From: Fimbriimonadia bacterium
GTDB lineage: Bacteria > Armatimonadota > Fimbriimonadia > Fimbriimonadales > JABRVX01
Direction of reading: 5' to 3'
Length of the DNA stretch: 38,251 nucleotides
Assembly: GCA_039961735.1 (NCBI GenBank)
Contig: JABRVX010000051.1
Coordinates: 1 to 38,251, forward strand
Position numbers and translations under genes: made by a program. Positions 31,075 to 38,251 of this stretch are shown here, piece after piece. The notes under the pieces were generated by a model. It saw only the letters and a program-made list of their open reading frames with translations. It was not told where the DNA came from and searched no databases. The first letter of the stretch is position 1, and every line of letters begins with the position of its first letter.

Positions 31075-32161
31075 GGAGGATCTGCGCTTCATGCGCAGGG
31101 CACTCAAGCTGGCCTCACGCGGCTACCCAGCCCCCAATCCCCTTGTAGGCGCCGTGTTGGTTCAAAACGGCGAGGTGGTCGCCGAAGGGTATCACCGGCG
31201 CGTGGGCACCGCCCATGCCGAGGCCATCGCACTCGAGAAGGCGGGTGCCAAGGCTCGAGGGGCCACGCTCTACGTGACGCTCGAACCGTGCTGCCACCAC
31301 GGGCGCACCCCGCCGTGCACGGAGGCTATCGTCGCTGCAGGAGTCAGCCGTGTGGTTGCGGCAGTGAAAGACCCCAATCCACTGGTGAGGGGGGGCGGAG
31401 TCCGTAGACTTCGTCGAGCGGGGCTGCGCGTCGAGGTTGGGCTGCTCGAGGACGAGGCACGGGCTCAGAACCGTATGCACTTCCACTTCCACAAAACGGG
31501 TCGTCCGTGGGTTACCGTCAAAGCGGCGATGTCGCTCGATGGGAAGATCGCCACGGTCACGGGAGAGTCCAAGTGGATCACCGATGATGACGCCCGCCGG
31601 ATGGCGCACAGGCTTCGTGCCGAACATGCCGCCGTGCTGGTTGGCGCCCGCACCGCGAAGTTAGACAGACCCAACCTCACGGTGCGGATTCCCGGCGTGA
31701 GGGCCAAGCCTCTGCGGGTGCTCCTGGACTATCACCTGCGTGGGCCCGAGGCAAGCACACTGTACGATGGCGAGGCTGAAACCGTCGTGTTCTTCGCCAA
31801 GGCTTCGGTCGTCACACGCAAACGGCTACAGTCACTACCGGTTCGACTGGAGCAGGTGAGGGGGTCGGAAGGCCGTCTGGACCCTAGGGAAGTGCTAGGG
31901 CGCCTCGCCTCTTGGGGTATCACATCCGTACTGGTCGAGGGCGGTGGCGAAGTGATCGCCTCGTTCTTGGAGGCCAGGGTGGTGGACCGCGTCTGCTTTT
32001 TCTACGCTCCCCTGATCATCGGCGGCGCACAGGCCAAGACAGCCGTGGAGGGGACGGGCGTGGAGACGATCGCCCGGGCCGTGCGCTTGCGAAATGCTTC
32101 GATGGTACGAGCCGGGAGTGGGTGGATGTTGGACGGTGAGCCGGACTACCCAATGGAGTAG
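31055..32161 (+). CDS. ribD: Bifunctional riboflavin biosynthesis deaminase/reductase RibD
   Basis: RibD deaminates the pyrimidinone intermediate and then reduces its ribosyl side chain with NADPH, the second and third steps from GTP to riboflavin. The deaminase domain (about 1-145) has NPLVGAVLV (28-36), HAE (zinc ligand H54 and catalytic E56) and PCCHHGRTPPC with ligands C79 and C88. The reductase domain (about 150-368) begins RPWVTVKAAMSLDGKIAT and contains VLVEGGGEVIASF. Length, 368 residues, is normal. ATG 31055 lies inside the preceding small gene and has no strong ribosome site, but the alternative ATG 31091 would remove the conserved DLRFM helix. It is followed by ribE after four bases. 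Confidence 0.96.
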   Translation: MVTRWSEEDLRFMRRALKLASRGYPAPNPLVGAVLVQNGEVVAEGYHRRVGTAHAEAIALEKAGAKARGATLYVTLEPCCHHGRTPPCTEAIVAAGVSRVVAAVKDPNPLVRGGGVRRLRRAGLRVEVGLLEDEARAQNRMHFHFHKTGRPWVTVKAAMSLDGKIATVTGESKWITDDDARRMAHRLRAEHAAVLVGARTAKLDRPNLTVRIPGVRAKPLRVLLDYHLRGPEASTLYDGEAETVVFFAKASVVTRKRLQSLPVRLEQVRGSEGRLDPREVLGRLASWGITSVLVEGGGEVIASFLEARVVDRVCFFYAPLIIGGAQAKTAVEGTGVETIARAVRLRNASMVRAGSGWMLDGEPDYPME

Positions 32162-32165
32162 CACC

Positions 32166-32771
32166 ATGTTTACGGGTCTTATCGAGGCCGTCGGTTCGGT
32201 TGCGGAGCCCCTTCGCAGCGGCAGGCTATGGATCACCGCGCCTTTCGCCGGGGAGTCTGGTCCCGGCCACAGCGTGGCAGTCAACGGCGTTTGCCTCACT
32301 GTCGTCGAGAAGCGCGACGACCGGCTGCTGTTCGAGCTCTCAGAGGAAACGGTCGAGCGCACTGCACTCGGCTCACTGACGGCTGGGACTCGGGTGAACC
32401 TCGAGAGGCCCCTGCGAGCGGATGCGGAACTGGGCGGCCATTTCGTACAAGGCCACGTGGACGGCGTCGGCAAACTGGTGGGAGTGGAGACGCTCGAGGA
32501 CTCCTGGATGTTCAAGTTCTGGGCGCCCACGAACCTTGCCGCAGAGCTGGTTCAGAAGGGTTCGGTTGCTGTAGACGGTATCAGCCTGACCGTCGTGGAC
32601 CTCTTTCCAAACGGCGAGTTCACTATCGCCATCATCCCCTTCACGTTCGAGCACACCAACTTGGGCACCATGCAGCCCGGAACGCCCGTGAACATCGAAA
32701 CGGACATCCTGGGCAAATACGTTCGAAGATTCATGGAGTTGCGGCAATCGTCGCAGGCGGTAGAAGTGTAA
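32166..32771 (+). CDS. ribE: Riboflavin synthase, alpha chain type
   Basis: This enzyme dismutates two molecules of 6,7-dimethyl-8-ribityllumazine into riboflavin and the pyrimidine precursor. It shows the internal duplication typical of the family: MFTGLIEAVGSV at the start of repeat one, SVAVNGVCLTVV in repeat one and SVAVDGISLTVV in repeat two, plus GGHFVQGHVDG between them. Length, 201 residues, is normal. GGAG (32155-32158) is the ribosome site. It works with RibH (34091), which makes its substrate. Confidence 0.96.
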   Translation: MFTGLIEAVGSVAEPLRSGRLWITAPFAGESGPGHSVAVNGVCLTVVEKRDDRLLFELSEETVERTALGSLTAGTRVNLERPLRADAELGGHFVQGHVDGVGKLVGVETLEDSWMFKFWAPTNLAAELVQKGSVAVDGISLTVVDLFPNGEFTIAIIPFTFEHTNLGTMQPGTPVNIETDILGKYVRRFMELRQSSQAVEV

Positions 32772-32772
32772 T

Positions 32773-34077
32773 ATGGGCCACATATTCTGCGAGGTAGAAT
32801 CGGTTCCGATGCCAGACTCGCCCGACGTGTCGCCTAGCCCCTTCGCGAAGATCGAAGAAGCCCTCGAAGACATTCGACAGGGCCGCATGATCATCGTGGT
32901 TGACGATGCGGACCGCGAGAACGAGGGCGACTTCGTGATGGCTGCGGAGAAGGTCACTCCCGAGGCCGCCAACTTCATGCTGACGCATGGGCGGGGTCTC
33001 TTGTGCGTCCCGTGTGACCCGAAGCGGCTGGAACAGCTAGGCATCGGCATGATGGTGGTGGACAACACCGCGAAGCTCGGCACGCAGTTCACCGAGACGA
33101 TCGACGCAGCGAACGGGATCAGCACCGGCACCTCGGCGTACGATCGCGCACTCACCATCCGCCTCATGTGTAACCCAAAGTCTACGCCCGCCGACTTCGC
33201 TAGGCCTGGCCATGTCCTCCCCTTGCGCGCTGCAGTGGGCGGAGTGCTCCGCCGGGCAGGTCATACCGAAGCCGCCGTAGACCTCCCACGCCTGGCCGGC
33301 CTTCAGCCCATCGGCGTGCTCTGCGAGATTCTCAAGGATGACGGAACCATGGCTCGGGTGCCGGAACTGTTGGAACTGGCGCACCGCTTCGGCATGAAGA
33401 TCGTGACCATCGCAGACATCATCGAGTACCGCAGTCGCACCGAGAAGTTGGTCCGCCGTGCGTGTCCCGCCATCGCCTTCCCGACCCACTTCGGGCACTT
33501 CACGCTGCACGTGTACGAGGCAGACACGAACGCCAACCCTTATATCGCCCTCACCATGGGCAGCGTGGACGACGGGGAGCCGGTGCTTACCCGGGTGCAC
33601 TCGAGCTGCACCACTGGGGACGTGCTGGCATCCCTGCGCTGCGACTGCGGAGACCAGGTAGTCGCGGCACTCGGCCTCATCGCTCAGGAGGGTCGGGGAG
33701 TGTTGCTCTACATCAACCAGGAGGGGCGCGGCATCGGGTTGCTCAACAAACTGAAGGCGTATGCGCTGCAAGACGCCGGTATGGACACCGTCGAGGCTAA
33801 CGTGGCGCTGGGGTTCAAGTCGGACCTGCGGGACTACGGGCTCGGCGCCCAGATTCTTCGCGATCTGGGGCTCCGAAAGATCCGGCTGATGACGAACAAC
33901 CCGTCGAAGGTTGCAGGACTGCAGGGCTACGGCTTGGAGATCGTGGAGCACGTTCCTCTGGTTGTTCCACCGAACCAGTACAACATGATGTACCTCCGGG
34001 CGAAACGGCTGAAGATGGGTCACTGGCTGCCTGAGCAAGATGGGCCCGAAGAGGCTGAGCCTTCGGGTCTGTCCTAG
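32773..34077 (+). CDS. ribBA: Bifunctional DHBP synthase / GTP cyclohydrolase II
   Basis: The N-terminal half (RibB) turns ribulose-5-phosphate into 3,4-dihydroxy-2-butanone-4-phosphate; the C-terminal half (RibA) opens GTP. RibB signatures are DDADRENEGDFVMAAEKV (44-61) and GHVLPLRA with the AGHTEAAVDL helix (metal His and catalytic Glu). RibA has the zinc cysteines C279, C290 and C292 (SSCTTGDVLASLRCDCGDQ) and EGRGIGLLNKLKAYALQD. ATG 32773 is one base after ribE; ATG 32809 is an alternative that would give 422 residues and start nearer the conserved part, with GAGG 14 bases upstream. I keep the longer form with doubt. Confidence 0.95.
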   Translation: MGHIFCEVESVPMPDSPDVSPSPFAKIEEALEDIRQGRMIIVVDDADRENEGDFVMAAEKVTPEAANFMLTHGRGLLCVPCDPKRLEQLGIGMMVVDNTAKLGTQFTETIDAANGISTGTSAYDRALTIRLMCNPKSTPADFARPGHVLPLRAAVGGVLRRAGHTEAAVDLPRLAGLQPIGVLCEILKDDGTMARVPELLELAHRFGMKIVTIADIIEYRSRTEKLVRRACPAIAFPTHFGHFTLHVYEADTNANPYIALTMGSVDDGEPVLTRVHSSCTTGDVLASLRCDCGDQVVAALGLIAQEGRGVLLYINQEGRGIGLLNKLKAYALQDAGMDTVEANVALGFKSDLRDYGLGAQILRDLGLRKIRLMTNNPSKVAGLQGYGLEIVEHVPLVVPPNQYNMMYLRAKRLKMGHWLPEQDGPEEAEPSGLS

Positions 34078-34090
34078 GTACACTCCATCC

Positions 34091-34570
34091 ATGGCATCCA
34101 CCGTCTTCGAAGGTGATCTCCGGCACGAAACCGCCCGATTCGGCATTGTCGTGTCCCGATGGAACGACTTGGTGACTCGTAGACTGCTCGATGGCGCCCT
34201 CGGCGCCCTTGCCCGCTACGACGTCGGCGATGATCGGGTCGAGGTGGTTTGGGTGCCGGGATGCTGGGAGACGCCCCTTGCCGCAGATGCACTGCTCAGA
34301 ACGGGCAGGGTCCAGGCCGTGATCTGCGTCGGTGCGATTCTGCGAGGCGAAACGCCACACGCCGAATACCTGGCCTCGACGGTCTCACACTCCCTCAATC
34401 GGCTCGCTGCCGAGCGCGGGATGCCAGTGTCCTGGGGCGTTCTGACCTGCGACACGCTGGATCAGGCCCTCGAGCGTGCCGGGTCGAAGATGGGCAACAA
34501 GGGGGCGGAGGCCGCTTTGGCGGCTCTCGAGATGGTATCGCTGCTCGACAAGGTCAAGCAGGGGGGCTAG
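34091..34570 (+). CDS. ribH: 6,7-dimethyl-8-ribityllumazine synthase
   Basis: RibH condenses the RibB product with the RibD-derived pyrimidine to make lumazine, the substrate of RibE. Seen are the substrate loop SRWNDLVTRRLLDGAL (20-35; the usual Phe is Trp22), VPGCWETP (53-60) and the catalytic His in GAILRGETPHAEYLAS. C-terminal GNKGAEAALAALEM is also typical. Length, 159 residues, is normal for the icosahedral or pentameric family. ATG 34091 is chosen over upstream in-frame ATG 34040, which lies inside ribBA and would add a non-conserved tail. It lies two bases before the protease gene. Confidence 0.95.
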   Translation: MASTVFEGDLRHETARFGIVVSRWNDLVTRRLLDGALGALARYDVGDDRVEVVWVPGCWETPLAADALLRTGRVQAVICVGAILRGETPHAEYLASTVSHSLNRLAAERGMPVSWGVLTCDTLDQALERAGSKMGNKGAEAALAALEMVSLLDKVKQGG

Positions 34571-34572
34571 CG

Positions 34573-35697
34573 GTGAGGCGGGTAGCTGGAATCACCCTGA
34601 TTCTGCTCGCTTTGGGGTTGGGTGCAGTGTTTGTGTTGCGCTACATCGAGGCCTTGACGCCTGCCGACCCACAGCAAGCCCTGGAAGTGCTGGAGCGGCC
34701 CGCCCGCAGGGTATCCCTCGCCGCCCAGCCCGATTTCGTGCAGGCCGTCAAGAAGCTGTCGCCCGCAGTAGTGGCCATTGATGTGATGGGAGTGAGGCGA
34801 CAGGGATTCTTCCTCACCCAATTCGCAGGCCAGGGTTCCGGGGTGGTGATCTCCCCGGATGGGTACGTCGTGACGAACGCTCACGTGGTTCAGGGCGCAC
34901 ACGAGATTCGCGTGCGGACCATCTCCGGAGGCGAGTACGATGGCTTCGTGGTGGGAAAAGACGAGGAGCACGACGTCGCGGTCCTGAAGGTCAGAGCCAA
35001 CAAGTTGGCCTACGCCGAACTAGGGGATAGCAGTACGCTCCAGGTAGGTGAGTGGGTGCTTGCGCTCGGCAACCCGCTGGGATATGAAAATACATTGACA
35101 GTGGGAGTGGTCAGCGCCACCAATCGCCAACTTCGTGAGGCCGGTGCGGGCTTCACGGGGCTCATCCAGACCGATGCTGCCATCAACCAAGGCAACTCGG
35201 GTGGTGCGTTGGCAAACATCCACGGCCAGGTCGTGGGGATCAACACCGTGATCGTCTCGCCCACTGGCGGAAGCATCGGGCTAGGTTTTGCCGTGCCCAT
35301 CAACCGCGTGAAGGAGATCGCCAAGCGAATCATCAGCGGCCAACGTCCGCTCATTCCCTACATCGGGCTCGTACCCTACAGGGGCATCAGCCTCTCTGAC
35401 CCTGGGCTGCGTGAGGCCCTGGCTCAGGAACTGGGTGTTTCGACGGTGCCGAATACCGGTGTGATCGTCGAAAAGGTGTGGCCGTTATCGCCGGCACAGG
35501 AGGCGGGTCTGCGGCCACTCGATGTGATTGTCAGTCTGAACGGACGTGGGCTACGCACCTCGGACGACTTCTGGAACGTGCTAGGTAGCGCGGAAGTAGG
35601 TGGAGTGCTCAAAGCTCGCGTTTGGAGAATGGGAGTCGAAAGGGAGGTTACGATCGCCGTACGGGACTTGCCGCCCAACGTGGACCGTGGCGAATAG
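34573..35697 (+). CDS. HtrA-type serine protease with one PDZ domain
   Basis: This membrane-anchored envelope protease or chaperone has an N-terminal membrane helix (about 4-24). An S1C trypsin-like domain (about 55-255) carries the full triad: H104 (TNAHVV), D134 (EEHDVAVLKV) and S209 (NQGNSGGAL). One PDZ domain spans about 264-365 (GVIVEKVWPLSPAQEAGLRPLDVIVSLNG in parts). It resembles the single-PDZ DegS/HhoA group. GTG 34573 follows ribH by two bases, with the G-run AGGGGGG (34559-34565) as ribosome site. Substrates are unknown; it may police envelope or pilus protein folding. Confidence 0.92.
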   Translation: MRRVAGITLILLALGLGAVFVLRYIEALTPADPQQALEVLERPARRVSLAAQPDFVQAVKKLSPAVVAIDVMGVRRQGFFLTQFAGQGSGVVISPDGYVVTNAHVVQGAHEIRVRTISGGEYDGFVVGKDEEHDVAVLKVRANKLAYAELGDSSTLQVGEWVLALGNPLGYENTLTVGVVSATNRQLREAGAGFTGLIQTDAAINQGNSGGALANIHGQVVGINTVIVSPTGGSIGLGFAVPINRVKEIAKRIISGQRPLIPYIGLVPYRGISLSDPGLREALAQELGVSTVPNTGVIVEKVWPLSPAQEAGLRPLDVIVSLNGRGLRTSDDFWNVLGSAEVGGVLKARVWRMGVEREVTIAVRDLPPNVDRGE

Positions 35698-35720
35698 AGC
35701 CCTATGGCGTCGCGCTCAGC

Positions 35721-37322
35721 ATGACATTTCAGTCGCTGTATGCCGGGAACCCGGTGATGGCCAAAGAGACAACAGAAGCGTTAGGAAAGTTCTTGGAGGT
35801 TCTGCCTCCTCGTGTTCGGGATAGACTGGCGACACGGCCCGACCTGCCGCAACTACTCGAAGTCGTGCTGGACCTCGGCAGGCCCGCCGAGACCCGGTTC
35901 GTGAGCCTGACCGAACGCTGGGAAGATATCGAAGTCACCGATCAAGACATTCAGTACGTGGTCGGGCTGATCGGCGAGTTCGGCAAGGACAATCGAGCGG
36001 GCATCGAGCGAACCCTCCACCGGATATCCGCCATCCGCAACCGCCACGGGCGTATCGTCGGCCTCACCTGTCGCGTGGGGCGCGCGGTGTACGGCACGAT
36101 TGACATCCTGCAAGATATCCTGGAGGCGGGAAAGAGCATCCTACTGCTCGGTAAGCCTGGCGTAGGGAAGACCACGAAGCTTCGCGAAATGGCGCGCATC
36201 CTGGCCGACGAGTTTGATAAGCGAGTGGTGATCGTGGACACCTCGAACGAGATCGCGGGCGACGGAGACGTTCCCCATCCCGGTATAGGCACCGCACGCA
36301 GGATGCAGGTAGCAGAACCGGCAAGACAGCACGAAGTGATGGTCGAAGCGGTCGAGAACCACATGCCGGAGGTGATCGTCATCGACGAAATCGGCACGGA
36401 AGCCGAGGCATTGGCCGCTCGGACCATCGCAGAGCGCGGCGTGCAGCTCATCGGCACCGCGCACGGTCGAACGCTGGACAACCTGATGAGCAACCCGACG
36501 CTGTGCGACCTGATCGGTGGCATCCAGGCCGTCACCCTCTCGGACGATGAGGCCCGACGGCGCGGAACGCAAAAGACGGTGCTGGAGCGAAAGGCCCCGC
36601 CGACCTTCAGCATCGTGATCGAGCTGCTCGACTACGACAAGATCGCCATCCACCATGACGTGCAGCGCGCCGTGGACACCATGCTGCGTGGGAGTCAGCC
36701 CCGGCCGGAGATCCGTGTGCGCAGCTCGCAAGGCGAGGTGGAGGTGGTGCAGAAGCCGGAAGTGGTCGTGGAGATGGCTCCCATGCCACACGAACACCCG
36801 GTTCTGGACTTAGACCGCGGCGAAGCTGCTCCGGTCCGCCCCGTGAACAATCTGCGTGGCGGCGTGATGCGTATCTTCCCGTATGGCGTGGCACGTACGC
36901 GCCTAGAACGAGCCATTCGGGAACGGAGGCTGCCCGCAGTCACCGTGAACGACATCCAACAGGCCGACGCCGTGCTCGCCATACGAACCACTTATCAGCG
37001 TAGGCCACCACGACTGCGAGAGGTGATGGACAAGCAGGTGCCTACCGTCGTGGTCAAGAGCAACACCTATTCGCAGATTGCAGGCGCCCTGGACGACCTG
37101 TTCCGGCTCCCGGATGCACGTACAATGGAGGCCCTGGCTATCAAAGAGGCGGAGGAAGGTGTGGAGCAGGTGCTGACCACCGCCGAGCCGTTCGACCTGC
37201 CTCCGAGAAACAGCTACCTTCGGCGACTCCAGCACTTGCTGGTGGCCAAGCGCAAGCTGCTCTCGGAAAGCGTCGGCGAGGAGCCCAATCGGTACGTGCG
37301 CATCCTCGCAAAGGGAACCTGA
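35721..37322 (+). CDS. SpoIIIAA/Ycf45-like AAA ATPase with C-terminal R3H domain
   Basis: A P-loop ATPase of the SpoIIIAA/Ycf45 group. Walker A is GKPGVGKTT (144-152) and Walker B is EVIVIDEIG (217-225, with D222 and E223); VVIVDTSNEIAGDGD (169-183) and GTAHGRTLDNLM are also typical. After the ATPase domain come a Pro/Glu linker, a segment starting RIFPYGVARTRLERAI, and a final R3H-type single-stranded nucleic-acid-binding domain with R501 and H505 (RRLQH). Length, 533 residues, fits cyanobacterial Ycf45-like proteins. The ATG 35721 choice is uncertain; ATG 35757 is the alternative, and neither has a clear ribosome site. Its role is not established; RNA or DNA binding is inferred from R3H. 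Confidence 0.88.
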   Translation: MTFQSLYAGNPVMAKETTEALGKFLEVLPPRVRDRLATRPDLPQLLEVVLDLGRPAETRFVSLTERWEDIEVTDQDIQYVVGLIGEFGKDNRAGIERTLHRISAIRNRHGRIVGLTCRVGRAVYGTIDILQDILEAGKSILLLGKPGVGKTTKLREMARILADEFDKRVVIVDTSNEIAGDGDVPHPGIGTARRMQVAEPARQHEVMVEAVENHMPEVIVIDEIGTEAEALAARTIAERGVQLIGTAHGRTLDNLMSNPTLCDLIGGIQAVTLSDDEARRRGTQKTVLERKAPPTFSIVIELLDYDKIAIHHDVQRAVDTMLRGSQPRPEIRVRSSQGEVEVVQKPEVVVEMAPMPHEHPVLDLDRGEAAPVRPVNNLRGGVMRIFPYGVARTRLERAIRERRLPAVTVNDIQQADAVLAIRTTYQRRPPRLREVMDKQVPTVVVKSNTYSQIAGALDDLFRLPDARTMEALAIKEAEEGVEQVLTTAEPFDLPPRNSYLRRLQHLLVAKRKLLSESVGEEPNRYVRILAKGT

Positions 37323-37323
37323 G

Positions 37324-37971
37324 GTGCACGACCTCTTCATCACCTTCGAAGGGCCGGAAGGCGGGGGCAAGAGCACGCAGATCGAGAGGTGCTCGGAGTG
37401 GCTGGCGTCCGAAGGCTACTCGGTGGTGTTAACGCGTGAGCCTGGAGGCCAGCACGCACTCGGTGAGGGGGTGCGAAACCTCTTGCTCGGAGGAGAACCG
37501 GTCGTGCCGATTGCCGAGATGTTTCTGTTCCTGGCCGACCGCGCCCAACACGTTGCTCAGGTCATCGTCCCGGCACTCGAACGAGGTGAGATCGTGCTGT
37601 GCGACCGGCACGCGGACTCGACGACGGTGTATCAAGGCATCGCCAGAGGATTGGGCCGGGAGCGGGCCGAGGAGCTGAACCGATTGGCGACCTGTGGATT
37701 GGAACCAGACCTGACCATTCTGCTCGACATCCCACCGGAAGTGGGACTCGCCCGCCTGATCGACTTAGACAGGCTAGACCGTGAGGCACTCGAGTTTCAC
37801 CGAACGGTTCGAGAGGGCTTCCTCGCCCTCGCGGCGGAGAACCCACGCTATTGCGTGATAGATGCATCTCAGTCGCTGGACGAAGTCGCCGGCCGCACGC
37901 GTGAAGCGATCGCTGCACTGCTCTCGGCACGCGGCTATAATAGGGTCACCCCAACCCAGGAGGGCCCATGA
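37324..37971 (+). CDS. tmk: Thymidylate kinase
   Basis: Tmk phosphorylates dTMP to dTDP for DNA synthesis. It shows the P-loop FEGPEGGGKSTQ (8-19), TREPGG (37-42) and CDRHADSTTVYQG (93-105, where His96 replaces the usual Tyr). Length, 215 residues, is normal. GTG 37324 follows the preceding stop by one base. Its TGA overlaps the darA ATG by four bases. The tmk to darA order is also found in Bacillus, where holB follows; that could be checked beyond the window. Confidence 0.96.
   Translation: MHDLFITFEGPEGGGKSTQIERCSEWLASEGYSVVLTREPGGQHALGEGVRNLLLGGEPVVPIAEMFLFLADRAQHVAQVIVPALERGEIVLCDRHADSTTVYQGIARGLGRERAEELNRLATCGLEPDLTILLDIPPEVGLARLIDLDRLDREALEFHRTVREGFLALAAENPRYCVIDASQSLDEVAGRTREAIAALLSARGYNRVTPTQEGP
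37936..37941 (+). promoter_or_regulatory. Candidate -10 box before darA
   Basis: A perfect TATAAT sits inside the end of tmk, 26 bases before the darA ATG. No good -35 box is found at the normal distance. The darA ribosome site AGGAGG (37958-37963) follows. It could give darA some expression independent of the long operon. Confidence 0.35.
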
Positions 37972-38251
37972 AGCTACTGATCGCCGTGGTGCACAACCGT
38001 GACAAGAACAACATCACGGACGCGCTGCTGCGGGCAGGATACAAGTTCACTACCATCGCCAGCACGGGTGGCTTTCTGCGTGAGGGCAACTCCACGCTGC
38101 TGATCGGAGCGGAAAACGACCAGGTAGAGTCGGTGATGGCCCTGCTGGGCGAAAACTGCAAGTCGCGCGAGCAGTACGTGAACGCCCTCCCGCCGGATGC
38201 TGCCCCCATCGGCACCTTCCTGCCCACCACGCCCATGAAGGTCACGGTCGG
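37968..38251 (+). CDS. darA: Cyclic-di-AMP receptor DarA (YaaQ), 3' end beyond window
   Basis: The first 94 residues are seen. MKLLIAVVHNRDKNNITDAL, ASTGGFLREGNSTLLIGAE, and the GENCKSREQYVN stretch match the PII-like YaaQ/DarA family, small trimeric proteins of about 110 residues that bind c-di-AMP. The glycine pair of TGGFL and the loop after it are part of the ligand site in known structures. AGGAGG (37958-37963) precedes the ATG by four bases. The gene runs off the window, so only about 15 residues should be missing. Presence implies c-di-AMP signalling in the host, but no cyclase is in this window. Confidence 0.9.
   Translation, partial: MKLLIAVVHNRDKNNITDALLRAGYKFTTIASTGGFLREGNSTLLIGAENDQVESVMALLGENCKSREQYVNALPPDAAPIGTFLPTTPMKVTV

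Noticed and set aside
33037-34146. 369-codon antisense open frame opposite ribBA
   Set aside because: RibBA has full catalytic motifs in the + frame; the antisense frame shows only composition typical of shadow frames.
35095-35100. TTGACA -35 box inside the protease gene
   Set aside because: No matching -10 element at the right distance and it lies within a conserved coding stretch.

Overview
The window is a gene-dense stretch of GC-rich bacterial DNA in which every supported gene lies on the + strand. The likely host is a member of Armatimonadota or a close relative. The grounds are the major-pilin-like leader ending in Ala followed by FTLIELL, very long pilin-headed proteins with a DUF4900-like middle, and golvesin/PQQ-type secreted proteins. 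This is an inference from family resemblance, because no rRNA is present.

Region 1 (1-19813) is a type IV pilus/pseudopilus assembly block. It contains a prepilin peptidase (PilD), a leader region with a candidate promoter and hairpins, and one pilin-like protein of ordinary size. These are followed by three oversized pilin-like proteins in the order PilV-like, PilW-like and PilX-like, and then two giant secreted beta-propeller proteins of 1524 and about 2099 residues. The order matches the proteobacterial minor-pilin operon (fimU-pilV-pilW-pilX-pilY1), so the two giants sit where PilY1 would be. A strong hairpin closes the block.

Region 2 (19891-26508) has its own sigma70-type promoter and encodes the pilus alignment complex and outer-membrane pore: PilM, PilN, PilO, a PilP/GspC-like protein, a stand-alone STN-domain protein with a Gly/Tyr-rich tail, and the secretin PilQ. 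PilN, PilO, PilP, the STN protein and PilQ all carry Gly/Pro- or Gly-rich low-complexity segments. A 15-bp hairpin ends the block. The assembly motors (PilB/PilT) and platform protein (PilC) are not in the window.

Region 3 (26519 to the end) is a tightly packed, mostly overlapping run: aroK, aroB, a small membrane protein, a PASTA (pseudo)kinase, rpe, a small membrane protein, ribD, ribE, ribBA, ribH, an HtrA-type protease, an SpoIIIAA/Ycf45-like ATPase with an R3H end, tmk and the 5' part of darA. Rpe makes or consumes ribulose-5-phosphate, the substrate of the RibB half of RibBA, so its position before the riboflavin genes makes metabolic sense. The tmk-darA pair also occurs in Bacillus (tmk-yaaQ).

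No gap between genes exceeds about 210 bases. I saw no tRNA, rRNA, CRISPR array, transposase or phage gene. The most unusual items are the giant pilin plus twin PilY1-like locus, the shared low-complexity tails of the alignment complex, the split STN protein, and a PASTA kinase that has lost its catalytic Asp.
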